A DNA stretch of 12,206 bases from M3007 sp033762055. GTDB taxonomy: Bacteria; Bacteroidota; Bacteroidia; Chitinophagales; Saprospiraceae. The stretch's first letter is position 1. Each line of letters opens with the position of its first letter. Position numbers and translations under genes: made by a program. Positions 1 through 6,785 of this stretch are shown piece by piece. The notes under the pieces are model-generated. The model had not been told where the DNA came from. It saw nothing but the letters and a program-made list of their open reading frames with translations, and did not search any database. The stretch spans positions 1-12,206 of the forward strand of contig JANRLZ010000073.1 in assembly GCA_033762055.1 (NCBI GenBank), given 5' to 3'.

Positions 1-112
1 GTTCGGGGGTAAATGAGAGGCCCAAAGGTCTTCGCAAGACGGTGTCGCGCAGGGCAACTGCTTCGTCGTATTCCGGGGTGGCAAATTCGATGTGTGCAGT
101 TTGAATGTTCAT
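1..112 (-). CDS. GNAT-family N-acetyltransferase, N-terminal fragment
   Basis: Only the first 37 codons are inside the window; the gene continues past position 1. The start is the ATG at 112-110. The peptide contains LRDTVLRRPLGL followed by SFTPE, which resembles the opening of Bacteroidota GNAT acetyltransferases, where a short beta strand leads into an 'aLRxxVLRxPLGL' helix. The acetyl-CoA binding core (motif A) is not in view, so the assignment rests on the N-terminus alone and the substrate cannot be inferred. It lies 17 bases downstream of the lipoprotein stop at 130 on the same strand, so the two are probably cotranscribed. The stretch AAGGGA about 8 bases before the ATG could act as a weak ribosome binding site. 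Confidence 0.6.
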   Translation of the reverse strand, partial: MNIQTAHIEFATPEYDEAVALRDTVLRRPLGLSFTPE

Positions 113-129
113 GTACAAATTTCCCTTGG

Positions 130-471
130 TTACCAGGCGAAGCCCAGTAGTTCTGTTAACAACTCCTGTTCTTTGGCGAGCGCGGGACAGCTATTTGATA
201 ATGCTTGCACCAGGAGGGTTTTATCATCCGGTTTGACCCCCAGTTTTTGCACACAGGCACGCGATTGATCGAATTCGTCGGCTATGCTTCGAAATGCCAG
301 GCTGTCGTTTGAATGTTGTGCCGCCTGGTTGAGCGCCAAAAGACGTTCCGTACAGGTGCACATACCCTTGGCCAGCGTATCCTGTCGTAATTCAGGTGGA
401 GACTGCGGATTGCCGCAAGCCAAAGCCCACAGTATGCAAATTAAGCAGGAGAACTGTTTTATAATACGCAT
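130..471 (-). CDS. small Cys-rich predicted lipoprotein, unknown function
   Basis: I do not recognise a family. From the ATG at 471-469 the product is 113 residues. It has a basic N-terminus (MRIIKQ), a hydrophobic stretch and a lipobox-like LWALAC, with the acylated Cys at residue 19, so it is probably a lipoprotein anchored in the outer or inner membrane. The mature part is mostly polar and probably helical, with four further cysteines: a CTC pair (38, 40), Cys73 and Cys95. These could form two disulfides or bind a metal. An in-frame ATG ten codons upstream (501-499) would give a longer, more hydrophobic leader; I prefer the inner ATG because it gives a typical 18-residue signal with positive charges first. 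A run of seven G (508-514) lies upstream. It sits 72 bases downstream of the regulatory-domain gene on the same strand and just upstream of the GNAT gene. Confidence 0.65.
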   Translation of the reverse strand: MRIIKQFSCLICILWALACGNPQSPPELRQDTLAKGMCTCTERLLALNQAAQHSNDSLAFRSIADEFDQSRACVQKLGVKPDDKTLLVQALSNSCPALAKEQELLTELLGFAW

Positions 472-543
472 AATAATGCGAATAAGCAGGTAAATAATCA
501 TGCTTTCGGGGGGGAGCGTTTTCAGACAGGTCTTTTCACGCGG

Positions 544-1188
544 TTAATTTTTCTTCTTTTTAAACTTTCCATCTTTCCAGGCCTTGAAAAACTGCCCCCA
601 TGCCAGGGGACTAAAAATATTCATCGGCGGGGTTTGACCGAAATAATAGTATTCGCGTGACTGTTGTCGCAGGTAAAAATTGGCGCTTTCGCGCCCGCTG
701 TAGGGTACAATATCCGGATTTTTACGCGCTTCAGCCATGTATTCGTTGGCCAGATTTTCGGTGGCACGCCGCTGCAATTCGGGCGTGACATCCATCTTTA
801 AAAATTCAATTTTGAAGTGTTCTTTGCTGGGCCATGGGAAAATGACCACTTCCGGCAGTAAGATCGTATCAACACTCATGAGTTGAACCACCGCATATCG
901 CTGCTGCGTCAGGGTATCGGGGATGGTAATGGTGACTGGCTCAAGTCCGACGCAGGCGAAACGCACTCTATCGTTTTTTTCCACCACAATGGTGAAGAAG
1001 CCGCGATAATCGGAATAAGTGCCGCGACGTTTTTCAGGGAGTGAAATGGTGGCATACGGAACAGGTATGAGGCGGCCATCCGATTCTGTCATGACCAATC
1101 CGGAGAACTGGATCAGCATGGGGTCATCCTGGGCGCGAAGCAGCGTTACTGTAGCAACAAAAAAGCAGAACGTGAGTAATTTTTTCAT
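544..1188 (-). CDS. secreted carboxypeptidase-regulatory-like domain protein
   Basis: The product is 214 residues from the ATG at 1188-1186. The frame is open further upstream to 1341, but this ATG gives a clear signal peptide (MKKLLTFCFF..., cleavage probably after LLRA, residue 19), whereas the longer version has no export signal and runs over the divergent promoter region. Residues about 27-105 look like a CarboxypepD_reg-like beta sandwich: FSGLV, then PVPYATISLPEKRRGTYSDYRGFF, then VRFACVGLEP, the 'variant made to look new and given a defined surface turn' pattern common in exported Bacteroidota proteins. The rest (about 110-214) is a conserved-looking tail with LPEVVIFPWP, an aromatic-rich SREYYYFG and a Lys-rich end (KFKKKKN). 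It has no plug or barrel, so it is not a TonB receptor. It probably acts in the periplasm or at the surface, perhaps as a protein-binding module; its partner is unknown. Confidence 0.75.
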   Translation of the reverse strand: MKKLLTFCFFVATVTLLRAQDDPMLIQFSGLVMTESDGRLIPVPYATISLPEKRRGTYSDYRGFFTIVVEKNDRVRFACVGLEPVTITIPDTLTQQRYAVVQLMSVDTILLPEVVIFPWPSKEHFKIEFLKMDVTPELQRRATENLANEYMAEARKNPDIVPYSGRESANFYLRQQSREYYYFGQTPPMNIFSPLAWGQFFKAWKDGKFKKKKN

Positions 1189-1197
1189 GTCTTGTGT

Positions 1198-1205
1198 CAA
1201 AGGTA
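1198..1205 (-). promoter_or_regulatory. -7-like TAnnTTTG motif upstream of the regulatory-domain gene
   Basis: On the minus strand this reads TACCTTTG, an exact match to the Bacteroidota -7 element TAnnTTTG. It ends only about 10 bases before the chosen ATG (1188), so a transcript from it would have a very short leader or none. I see no good TTG/TTTG -33 partner at the usual 19-21 base spacing, so this is a candidate only. Confidence 0.3.
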
Positions 1206-1284
1206 CGACGGCAAAACGATTGAAAGTGCGATTTCGTCCATTGCCTAAAGTAGAGGTTAACCGATTTTTAACAAGCACTTCAAT

Positions 1285-1292
1285 TACCTTTG
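1285..1292 (+). promoter_or_regulatory. -7-like TAnnTTTG motif for the OmpH-family gene
   Basis: The motif reads TACCTTTG, an exact TAnnTTTG match, and ends 41 bases before the OmpH ATG at 1334. That would give a leader of roughly 35 bases, a normal length. The -33 region is a poor match. It is the same octamer as the divergent motif at 1198-1205. Confidence 0.4.
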
Positions 1293-1333
1293 CCGCAATT
1301 CTACGTTTCTGAATTACAAAAACATACGCATCA

Positions 1334-1852
1334 ATGTTCAAAAAAGCACCATTTTTCCTATTTGCCCTGTTTTTTCTGGGCGCCTTTCACACAAATGCAC
1401 AAAATTCACCGAAATATGGCCACATGAATCTCGGTAATTTGCTGGAATTGTTGCCTGATACCAAAAAGGCCAACGATGAATTGAAAGTATTTACCGAGCA
1501 GCTCGCCGCCAAAGATGATTCAATGGCGCGTGCGCTCCAAACGGCGGCTGAAACCTTGCAAAAAGAATATGATGCCGGTAACCTGACGCCCGTTCAGGCG
1601 CAGCAACGCCAGGCCGAATTGCAAAAACAACAGGAAGTATTGCAAAAATTCGAGCAGGAAGCAAACCAGTTGGTCACGAACAAACGTGAAACCCTGCTGA
1701 CGCCTATTTTGACCAAGGTAAATGATGCCATCAAAGCCGTTGCCGTAGAAAACGGTTACGCCATGATTTTCGATACCAGCAGCGGCACCATGCTGTTTGC
1801 CAGCGATAGCGACGATGTTACGGCGCTGGTGAAGAAAAAACTAGGCTTGTAA
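1334..1852 (+). CDS. OmpH/Skp-family periplasmic chaperone-like protein
   Basis: The product is 172 residues, the usual length for the family. A signal peptide covers residues 1-22 (MFKKAPFFLFALFFLGAF..., cleavage after TNA before QNSPK). The mature N-terminus (KYGHMNLGNLLELLPDTKKAN) is the characteristic OmpH strand plus start of the helical arm. Residues about 45-125 are a long Gln/Glu/Lys/Ala-rich coiled coil (QAQQRQAELQKQQEVLQKFE), and the end returns to the body domain with GYAMIFDTSSGTMLFAS. Skp-type proteins are trimers that hold unfolded outer-membrane proteins in the periplasm. Bacteroidota usually carry several OmpH paralogues, often beside bamA; here no bamA is in view, so the exact role is less certain. 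The gene is monocistronic here: divergent from the regulatory-domain gene and followed by a strong terminator. Confidence 0.88.
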   Translation: MFKKAPFFLFALFFLGAFHTNAQNSPKYGHMNLGNLLELLPDTKKANDELKVFTEQLAAKDDSMARALQTAAETLQKEYDAGNLTPVQAQQRQAELQKQQEVLQKFEQEANQLVTNKRETLLTPILTKVNDAIKAVAVENGYAMIFDTSSGTMLFASDSDDVTALVKKKLGL

Positions 1853-1902
1853 ACCAGCATTTTCACTATTTCGACGCTTGTTTTTTGGAGAATACCATGC
1901 TG

Positions 1903-1947
1903 AAAAGGCCGTCTTACCATATTCTGATCGGGTAAGACGGCCTTTTT
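1903..1947. terminator. bidirectional intrinsic terminator between convergent genes
   Basis: A perfect 16-bp inverted repeat pairs 1903-1918 (AAAAGGCCGTCTTACC) with 1931-1946, with a 12-base loop. The right arm ends in a T5 run (1943-1947), and the left arm reads as a T4 run on the other strand. It lies 50 bases after the OmpH stop and 20 bases after the porin stop on the minus strand, so it can end both transcripts. Confidence 0.9.
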
Positions 1948-1966
1948 CAGTTGTGTGTAATGCTTC

Positions 1967-3186
1967 TCAGTAATTGGTCTGCACCTGGATTCGCATAAAA
2001 TTTCCGCTTTCGTTGTAGCGGGTGTTGTAGTTGGCGTACCGGCGGTTACTGATGACATAAGCCAGGGTTACTTCCAGATTTTTAAAGGGTTGCCATTCAA
2101 GCCCCAGTTCGAGTTCGTTCATATCATAGCGCCGCGCATCCAGTTCGTGCTTTTTTGCGCCGTCGTACAACTGATAGCGTGCATACGGCGTAACAAAACC
2201 ATTTCCGATTGCCGTGCGATAAGAGGCTGTAACAAAGCCTCCGCTCAGGTTTTGCACGCGAATAGAATCTGTATCGGCGTCGTAAGTTGGGCTTTCGCCG
2301 ATATTGTACTCCGCTAAGATGCCGAACGGTTGCTGATATAGCGCTACTGTTGCCGCTACCCTTCGATCGGAGTAACTATAATTTTCATTGACTTTAACGC
2401 CGTTGGAAACCAGTTCTTTAGGCAAGGTGAACTGTCCTGCATAGGCCTGAATCCCAGGTTCTATGATTTGTTTGCCAATTTGGAACGGGTAACTAAGTCG
2501 TACGACGGCGTGTAGATTATTGTTTAATTCCGGGCGGTTGGTGGTTTGGCCATTGTACAGGCCCAGCGCAAACACCCCGTAATCACCCGTTCCCTTCAGC
2601 GCATCGTTTGCGGCATGCCGAAAAATTCCCTTTGTTTAGCCGGCGCATAGTAAAAAAAAGCGCCAAAATCACGTTCGTTGGGCGCTGCCGAGTTTAATGC
2701 ATCCGTCCGGTCGAGCGGGAGGCGGTTGGAACTCGATTGCATATTTTCAAAACCAAAAGGCACCTTGCTTTGTCCGAAACGAAGTCTGAATTCTTTCTTT
2801 TTATCCAGCGCAAGGTCGAAATAGGCGTCGCGTACCTGTAAAAAATGCCGATTTGAGGAACTTGCATCGGCAGAATAATCAAACTGGAGATAAACGAACA
2901 TTCGTTCATGCACATCGCCGCTGAAAATCAGTCGCGCACGACGAAATGAAAACGTTTGGCCTTTACCAATACCCCGGTCGCATTGTTCACATTTCAGATC
3001 GGGATTGGTTTCCAGCAAACGGTTGTAACGAAACTGCGCGTAGCCGCGCAAACCGATTTTGTCGTACCATTTGGAGGAGGAAATTGCTTTTTTAGAAGCA
3101 AGCGAATCGGGTGCGGTAGATTGGCCGGTCATTTGCAAGGATGCAAAAAAAACCGCCAACGCCGCCAGATGGAGACGTAGCAACAT
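1967..3186 (-). pseudogene. phosphate-selective porin (OprO/OprP-like), frameshifted
   Basis: Two minus-strand frames together encode one outer-membrane barrel. The first (3186 to 2596) begins with a signal peptide (MLLRLHLAALAVFFASLQ...), then WYDKIGLRGYAQFRYN, a CEQC pair, FSFRRARLIFSGDVHE and FRLRFGQSKVPFGFEN, a pattern typical of Bacteroidota phosphate-selective porins O/P. It ends at a TGA (2598-2596). The second frame picks up within this overlap as NDALKGTGDYGVFALGLYNG and runs to the TAA at 1967, ending MRIQVQTNY with the terminal aromatic residue expected of a barrel. Adding one T to the coding-strand T5 run (A5 at 2621-2625) joins them as REFFRHAANDALKG and gives 407 codons including stop, a normal size. 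Either the gene is inactivated, the base is a homopolymer sequencing error, or slippage restores the frame. It lies 111 bases downstream of the PiT gene on the same strand, with no TAnnTTTG motif seen in that gap, so it was probably cotranscribed with it. Confidence 0.82.
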
Positions 3187-3246
3187 AGTCAGGTTAGGAA
3201 CAGACTTTTGTTAAGAAATGGATACAGAAAAAAGAGGGGGAATCAT

Positions 3247-3283
3247 ACGGACTTTCCAGGTTTAAGAAACCTGGAAAGTCCGT
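3247..3283. repeat. perfect 17-bp inverted repeat in the pit-porin gap
   Basis: Positions 3247-3263 (ACGGACTTTCCAGGTTT) pair exactly with 3267-3283, leaving a 3-base loop (AAG). The hairpin would be very stable on either strand. No T-run follows directly: on the minus strand the next bases are ATGATTCCCCCT before a T6 run, so it is not a standard terminator for pit. It begins 14 bases after the pit stop. It could be an mRNA-stabilising or attenuating hairpin, or a copy of a dispersed palindromic element; this window alone cannot distinguish these. Confidence 0.85.
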
Positions 3284-3297
3284 GAATTATCGTCCCG

Positions 3298-4680
3298 CTA
3301 CCCTACCAGGCGGAATACATAGAACAGCAGCGCTGCCATGATAAATGTAACAGGAAGGGTCAGTAGCCAGGCAATTGCAATATTGGTTATGGTTTTGCGG
3401 CGCAGGTTTGTTACCCCGCCTTCAGCGACCATCGTGCCGGCTATCCCCGAAGAAAGTACATGGGTGGTGCTTACCGGAAGGCCGAAATAACTGCTGACTC
3501 CGATGGTAGCTGCCGCGCACAATTCAGCGCTGGCGCCCTGCGCGTAGGTAAGGTGACTTTTACCGATTTTTTCACCGATGGTAACCACAATACGCTTCCA
3601 ACCTACCATGGTACCCAAACCCAGACACAGTGAAATAAGCAAAACCGCCCAGGATACGCGGTACTCGTAGGCGCCTTTCAGATGTTTGACTTCTGCTTTG
3701 GCAACTTTGGCCGTATCTCCGGTCAAAAGTTGGTCTTTTAGCGCCGTTTCCATTTTTTTGTTAAACGACTGAATAGACTTACGAAGGGCAAAAACCCCTG
3801 TTTTATCCGCTTTGTCAAACGAATCCAGCTGTGTGTTCAGTTTTTTGCACGCCTCTGCCAGCGGGAATAGGTGCAAAGAATCGGTGGCCATGACGCCGTT
3901 GATGGCGGTTTCTATTTTTTGAACGCTGTTTTTTGCATTTGCCGCATCGAATTGTGGCGCCAATGCAAATTGCATGGGCAAAAAAGCAATTAACACCACC
4001 AACAAAAGCCCCACTCCTTTTTGTCCGTCATTATTGCCATGAAAATAACTCACCAATGTACAGGTACCAATCAAAATGGCTCGAATCCAGGTCGGGGGAG
4101 CCTTTCTGGTTTCGTCAGGGGATTTAAATATGGTTTGCTTTTTTACAAAAGCTCGCAGCAAATACATTAAGCCAATCGCTAATGCAAAACCAAAAAGCGG
4201 TGAAATCAGTAGTGACAGGCCAACCTCCTTTGCTTTTACCCAGTTGGGGCCGGCGCCGCCATGTACACTAAAAAAAGCAAAACCACCGCCAAGCAAAGCG
4301 CCGATCATCGTGTGTGAACTGGAGCAGGGAATGCCGAAATACCAGGTGCCGAGGTTCCAGGCAATGGCGGTGACCAGAATGGCCAATACCATCGCGATGT
4401 TTTCATCGAGCGGAATGGCCATCATGTCATTGAGCGGCATGAGTTTGATCATGCCCATGGCAACGGCAATGCCGCCGAACATGGCCCCGATGAAGTTCCA
4501 GGTGCCCGACCAGATGACCGCAAAAACAGGAGGTAAAGTTTTGGTGTAAATGACTGTTGCCACTGCGTTGGCCGTATCGTGGAAACCATTAATGGCTTCA
4601 AAAGCGCATACGGCAAGGAGGCAAACAATTAACAGGATAGAAGCATTCGCCGATAGGTCTGCGATAAAGCCCAACATCAT
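3298..4680 (-). CDS. pit: inorganic phosphate transporter, PiT family (PitA-like)
   Basis: The product is 460 residues, mostly membrane-embedded. It is an inner-membrane low-affinity phosphate (metal-phosphate):cation symporter by family. Both PiT signature halves are intact: GFHDTANAVAT at 32-42 and GIPCSSSHTMIGAL at about 116-129 in the first half; FHGNNDGQKG at 213-222 and GLPVSTTHVLSSG at about 400-412 in the second. GFHDTANAVAT is the form I recall from E. coli PitA. Between the halves, residues about 245-340 form a hydrophilic, Lys/Asp-rich, probably helical loop, after which membrane segments resume at about 343. The start is ATG at 4680-4678; the next codon is also ATG. The downstream neighbour is the anion-porin gene, which fits a two-membrane uptake route. 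The PhoU-like DUF47 protein that often accompanies PiT is not adjacent. Confidence 0.93.
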   Translation of the reverse strand: MMLGFIADLSANASILLIVCLLAVCAFEAINGFHDTANAVATVIYTKTLPPVFAVIWSGTWNFIGAMFGGIAVAMGMIKLMPLNDMMAIPLDENIAMVLAILVTAIAWNLGTWYFGIPCSSSHTMIGALLGGGFAFFSVHGGAGPNWVKAKEVGLSLLISPLFGFALAIGLMYLLRAFVKKQTIFKSPDETRKAPPTWIRAILIGTCTLVSYFHGNNDGQKGVGLLLVVLIAFLPMQFALAPQFDAANAKNSVQKIETAINGVMATDSLHLFPLAEACKKLNTQLDSFDKADKTGVFALRKSIQSFNKKMETALKDQLLTGDTAKVAKAEVKHLKGAYEYRVSWAVLLISLCLGLGTMVGWKRIVVTIGEKIGKSHLTYAQGASAELCAAATIGVSSYFGLPVSTTHVLSSGIAGTMVAEGGVTNLRRKTITNIAIAWLLTLPVTFIMAALLFYVFRLVG

Positions 4681-4733
4681 AAGGTGGAAATTTTAGTAGT
4701 TCGAATATGTTATTTGGACAACCAGATTTTTTC

Positions 4734-4745
4734 AATACTAGTATT
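4734..4745. repeat. 12-bp perfect palindrome upstream of pit
   Basis: AATACTAGTATT is its own reverse complement. It lies between the pit ATG and the candidate -7 motif at 4780-4787, so it would be in the 5' leader, where it could be an operator or nothing. Short palindromes of this kind also occur by chance in AT-rich gaps. Confidence 0.3.
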
Positions 4746-4779
4746 CCAAGATATGACAGATGGGTTAGGAATATGCCGG

Positions 4780-4787
4780 CAAAAGTA
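4780..4787 (-). promoter_or_regulatory. -7-like TAnnTTTG motif for pit
   Basis: The minus strand reads TACTTTTG, an exact TAnnTTTG match, 99 bases before the pit ATG. It implies a leader of roughly 90 bases holding the palindrome at 4734-4745. No clear -33 element is present at the usual spacing. Confidence 0.35.
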
Positions 4788-4820
4788 GAAACCTGAACTA
4801 CCGCACCCTTCTCTATCTGA

Positions 4821-4838
4821 TTAAGTTAGCGTTAAGTT
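4821..4838. promoter_or_regulatory. direct repeat TTAAGTT x2, 11-bp period, possible operator
   Basis: TTAAGTT occurs at 4821-4827 and again at 4832-4838, one helical turn apart. The pair lies about 35-50 bases upstream of the pit -7 motif, a position suited to an activator. LytTR regulators bind direct repeats of roughly nine bases spaced by about one turn or slightly more, and a LytTR regulator is encoded in the next operon, so it is a candidate site. The match to known LytTR sites is loose. Confidence 0.25.
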
Positions 4839-4851
4839 TCTGCGCGCCGGA

Positions 4852-6762
4852 TTATTCGCCATTTAAAATGGGAAGAAGCACTTCTACACGGGTGCCGGAG
4901 CGTTTGCCATTGGTAAGATCAGCCAGGTCGTGAATTTGAATAAAGTTATCGCCGTCGCGTTTCTGGATCTGGTGCAGGAGCAATAGTCGTTCATGGGTGA
5001 TTTCCATACCACGGGAGCGGTGTTTCTGGAATCCGGCACCAGCCTGGGCGGCAGCTTTTTCGCGTCCTTTGTTGAAACCAACCCCATCGTCTTCAATCGT
5101 ACAACGCAGCAGGTATTCGTCGTCGGGCATTACTTCGAAACGAATATTGAGTCGCCCTTCTTGACGTGGCCGGAGACCGTGTTCGATGGCATTTTCAACA
5201 AATGGCTGGACAATCATCGTTGGAATATACAGCTCGTCGAGCTCCTCGTTGCGCGGGGCAATGATTTGAAAATCAAGCCGGTCGCGGAATCGCAGTTTTC
5301 GGTTGATGTCGAGATAACGTTCGAGAAATTCAATTTCCTGCTCAAGCGACACCTCTTCCAGTTCCGAGTATTCCAGCGTATGCCGCATCATTTTGGCAAA
5401 CTTGGCGAGGTAAGACTCCGCCTCGGCATTGCGCCCGGAGGTTACCAACCCCTGAATGGCATTCAGGGAATTGAACATAAAATGCGGATTCATCTGTGCC
5501 CGCTGGGCACGCAACTGTAAGCCCGCCACGCGAAGTCGGGCCATTTGACTTTCCTGCCTACTGCGTTCGAGTTGGTGACGGGCTTCAATTTCCTGGCGTT
5601 CGTTGTCGCGCAGGCGATTGAAATGCACCTGATTCAGTTCGGTAACCCGATACTGCCACTTGAACGCTCGTTCGAAGTTGGCAATAGACTCATACAGCGC
5701 AGCCAGTTTTTGGCTCACCTGTGCCAAATGATAGAGGTCGTTGCCTTGTTGACCGATTTCCCAGGCGCGCAGGTAATGGCGTTCGGCTTCACGGGTATTT
5801 TCCAAACGCAGGTACAGTTCGGCGCTCCAGCTTTCAATTTTGGAAAGATTGGTAAAATCGGAAGGTTTGGAAGGCGGATCGTAGTCGGCAGCGGCTTGCC
5901 CGAATAGATTGAATGCTTTGGGAGCATTTCCTGCCAGGGTAGCAAGAATACCCAAATTACTCAGTGCCATTGTTTTGGCTTCTGCGTCGCCGGCATCCAC
6001 CACTTTCAGGACTTTTTCAAAGTGTGCCTGTGCTTGTTCTACTTCATTGCGGGCAAGTGCGGCGCGACCGGCATTCAGATAATGCCATCCCAGGCGGGGG
6101 CGCAACTGATGTTTTTCAACAATCGGCAGCACGCTACGGTAAGCGTCCTGGCTCTTGTCTTCTTCGCCCAAATGCTCGTAAAGTCCGCCCAAGCCACTCA
6201 AAACCAAAGTTTTAATGTAAAAATCCTTGAGCGTCGCGGTACTTTCGTCCAGATTCAAGAGCGCTTTTTGCGCTTCCATAAAACAGTCAAGCGCCTTGCG
6301 CGGATTACCGATCAGGAGATAAAAGAAACCCTCCCGGCAAAAAATATGGCCCTGGAGACGATTGGGAGCGTCTTCGCCCAGATATCGTCGGGCGCGTTCA
6401 AGCGAATCTTCGGCGCTGGCCCACTCCCGCTGATTAAGTTGTGTAGCTGCAATATCGGCCCAGATTTCGGCCAGCGCCCAGCCATCGGCCAGGCTTTCAA
6501 GGATGGATATCGCCAATCGGGCATGCAGCAGCGACTGGTCGTATTGTTTCCACTGATTGAATAAAAAAGCCGCGCTGCGGTGGTAGGAAAGGCGGATATC
6601 GAACGGACTTCGCGGACTGAGCATACGCCCAAGTTCGTCGAGGGCGAATTTTGATTGCTCAAAATCCGTAAAAGCCCAGCGCGCCAGGTTATCACTCAAT
6701 CTGCGGAGGAGCGTATTATCGTCGGCGACGAGGGCTTTGTTCTGGGTCGCGATTCCCTGCAT
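4852..6762 (-). CDS. soluble TPR sensor histidine kinase, LytS/His_kinase type
   Basis: The product is 636 residues. Residues about 15-375 are helical TPR-like repeats (for example AWNLGTW-free segments such as GRAALARNEVEQAQAHFEKV at 232-251 and LGILATLAGNAPKAFNLFGQ at 270-289). Residues about 380-420 are a charged coiled coil (RDNERQEIEARHQLERSRQE). The kinase core follows: MNPHFMFNSLNAIQ with the predicted phosphorylated His427, an N box FVENAIEHGL at 521-530, a G1 box EDDGVGF ending at 563, and RGMEITHERL at about 584-593. There is no signal peptide and no membrane-length hydrophobic stretch, so the sensor should be cytoplasmic, unlike the commoner relatives with a periplasmic TPR domain and a membrane helix. 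It follows the LytTR regulator by 23 bases on the same strand; the two surely form a pair. The signal is unknown; TPRs suggest a protein partner. Confidence 0.92.
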   Translation of the reverse strand: MQGIATQNKALVADDNTLLRRLSDNLARWAFTDFEQSKFALDELGRMLSPRSPFDIRLSYHRSAAFLFNQWKQYDQSLLHARLAISILESLADGWALAEIWADIAATQLNQREWASAEDSLERARRYLGEDAPNRLQGHIFCREGFFYLLIGNPRKALDCFMEAQKALLNLDESTATLKDFYIKTLVLSGLGGLYEHLGEEDKSQDAYRSVLPIVEKHQLRPRLGWHYLNAGRAALARNEVEQAQAHFEKVLKVVDAGDAEAKTMALSNLGILATLAGNAPKAFNLFGQAAADYDPPSKPSDFTNLSKIESWSAELYLRLENTREAERHYLRAWEIGQQGNDLYHLAQVSQKLAALYESIANFERAFKWQYRVTELNQVHFNRLRDNERQEIEARHQLERSRQESQMARLRVAGLQLRAQRAQMNPHFMFNSLNAIQGLVTSGRNAEAESYLAKFAKMMRHTLEYSELEEVSLEQEIEFLERYLDINRKLRFRDRLDFQIIAPRNEELDELYIPTMIVQPFVENAIEHGLRPRQEGRLNIRFEVMPDDEYLLRCTIEDDGVGFNKGREKAAAQAGAGFQKHRSRGMEITHERLLLLHQIQKRDGDNFIQIHDLADLTNGKRSGTRVEVLLPILNGE

Positions 6763-6769
6763 AAGTGGG

Positions 6770-6777
6770 CAAATATA
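6770..6777 (-). promoter_or_regulatory. -7-like TAnnTTTG motif just before the kinase gene
   Basis: The minus strand reads TATATTTG, an exact match, ending seven bases before the kinase ATG at 6762. It sits in the 23-base gap between regulator and kinase. A transcript from it would be almost leaderless. It may be a secondary internal promoter or a chance match. Confidence 0.2.
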
Positions 6778-6785
6778 GGGCGTAG

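Noticed and set aside
508..514. G7 run as a phase-variation tract
   Set aside because: It lies outside the chosen lipoprotein reading frame and is short; nothing else suggests switching.
1189..1341. N-terminal extension of the regulatory-domain protein to the ATG at 1341
   Set aside because: It would overlap the OmpH start and remove the signal peptide from the N-terminus; the ATG at 1188 is better.
4076..4549. 157-codon open frame on the plus strand
   Set aside because: It is antisense to the PiT signature motifs; its Met/Pro-rich content mirrors the hydrophobic codons of the real gene.
4993..5520. 175-codon open frame on the plus strand
   Set aside because: It is opposite the kinase core with intact H, N and G boxes; the antisense frame has no recognisable features.
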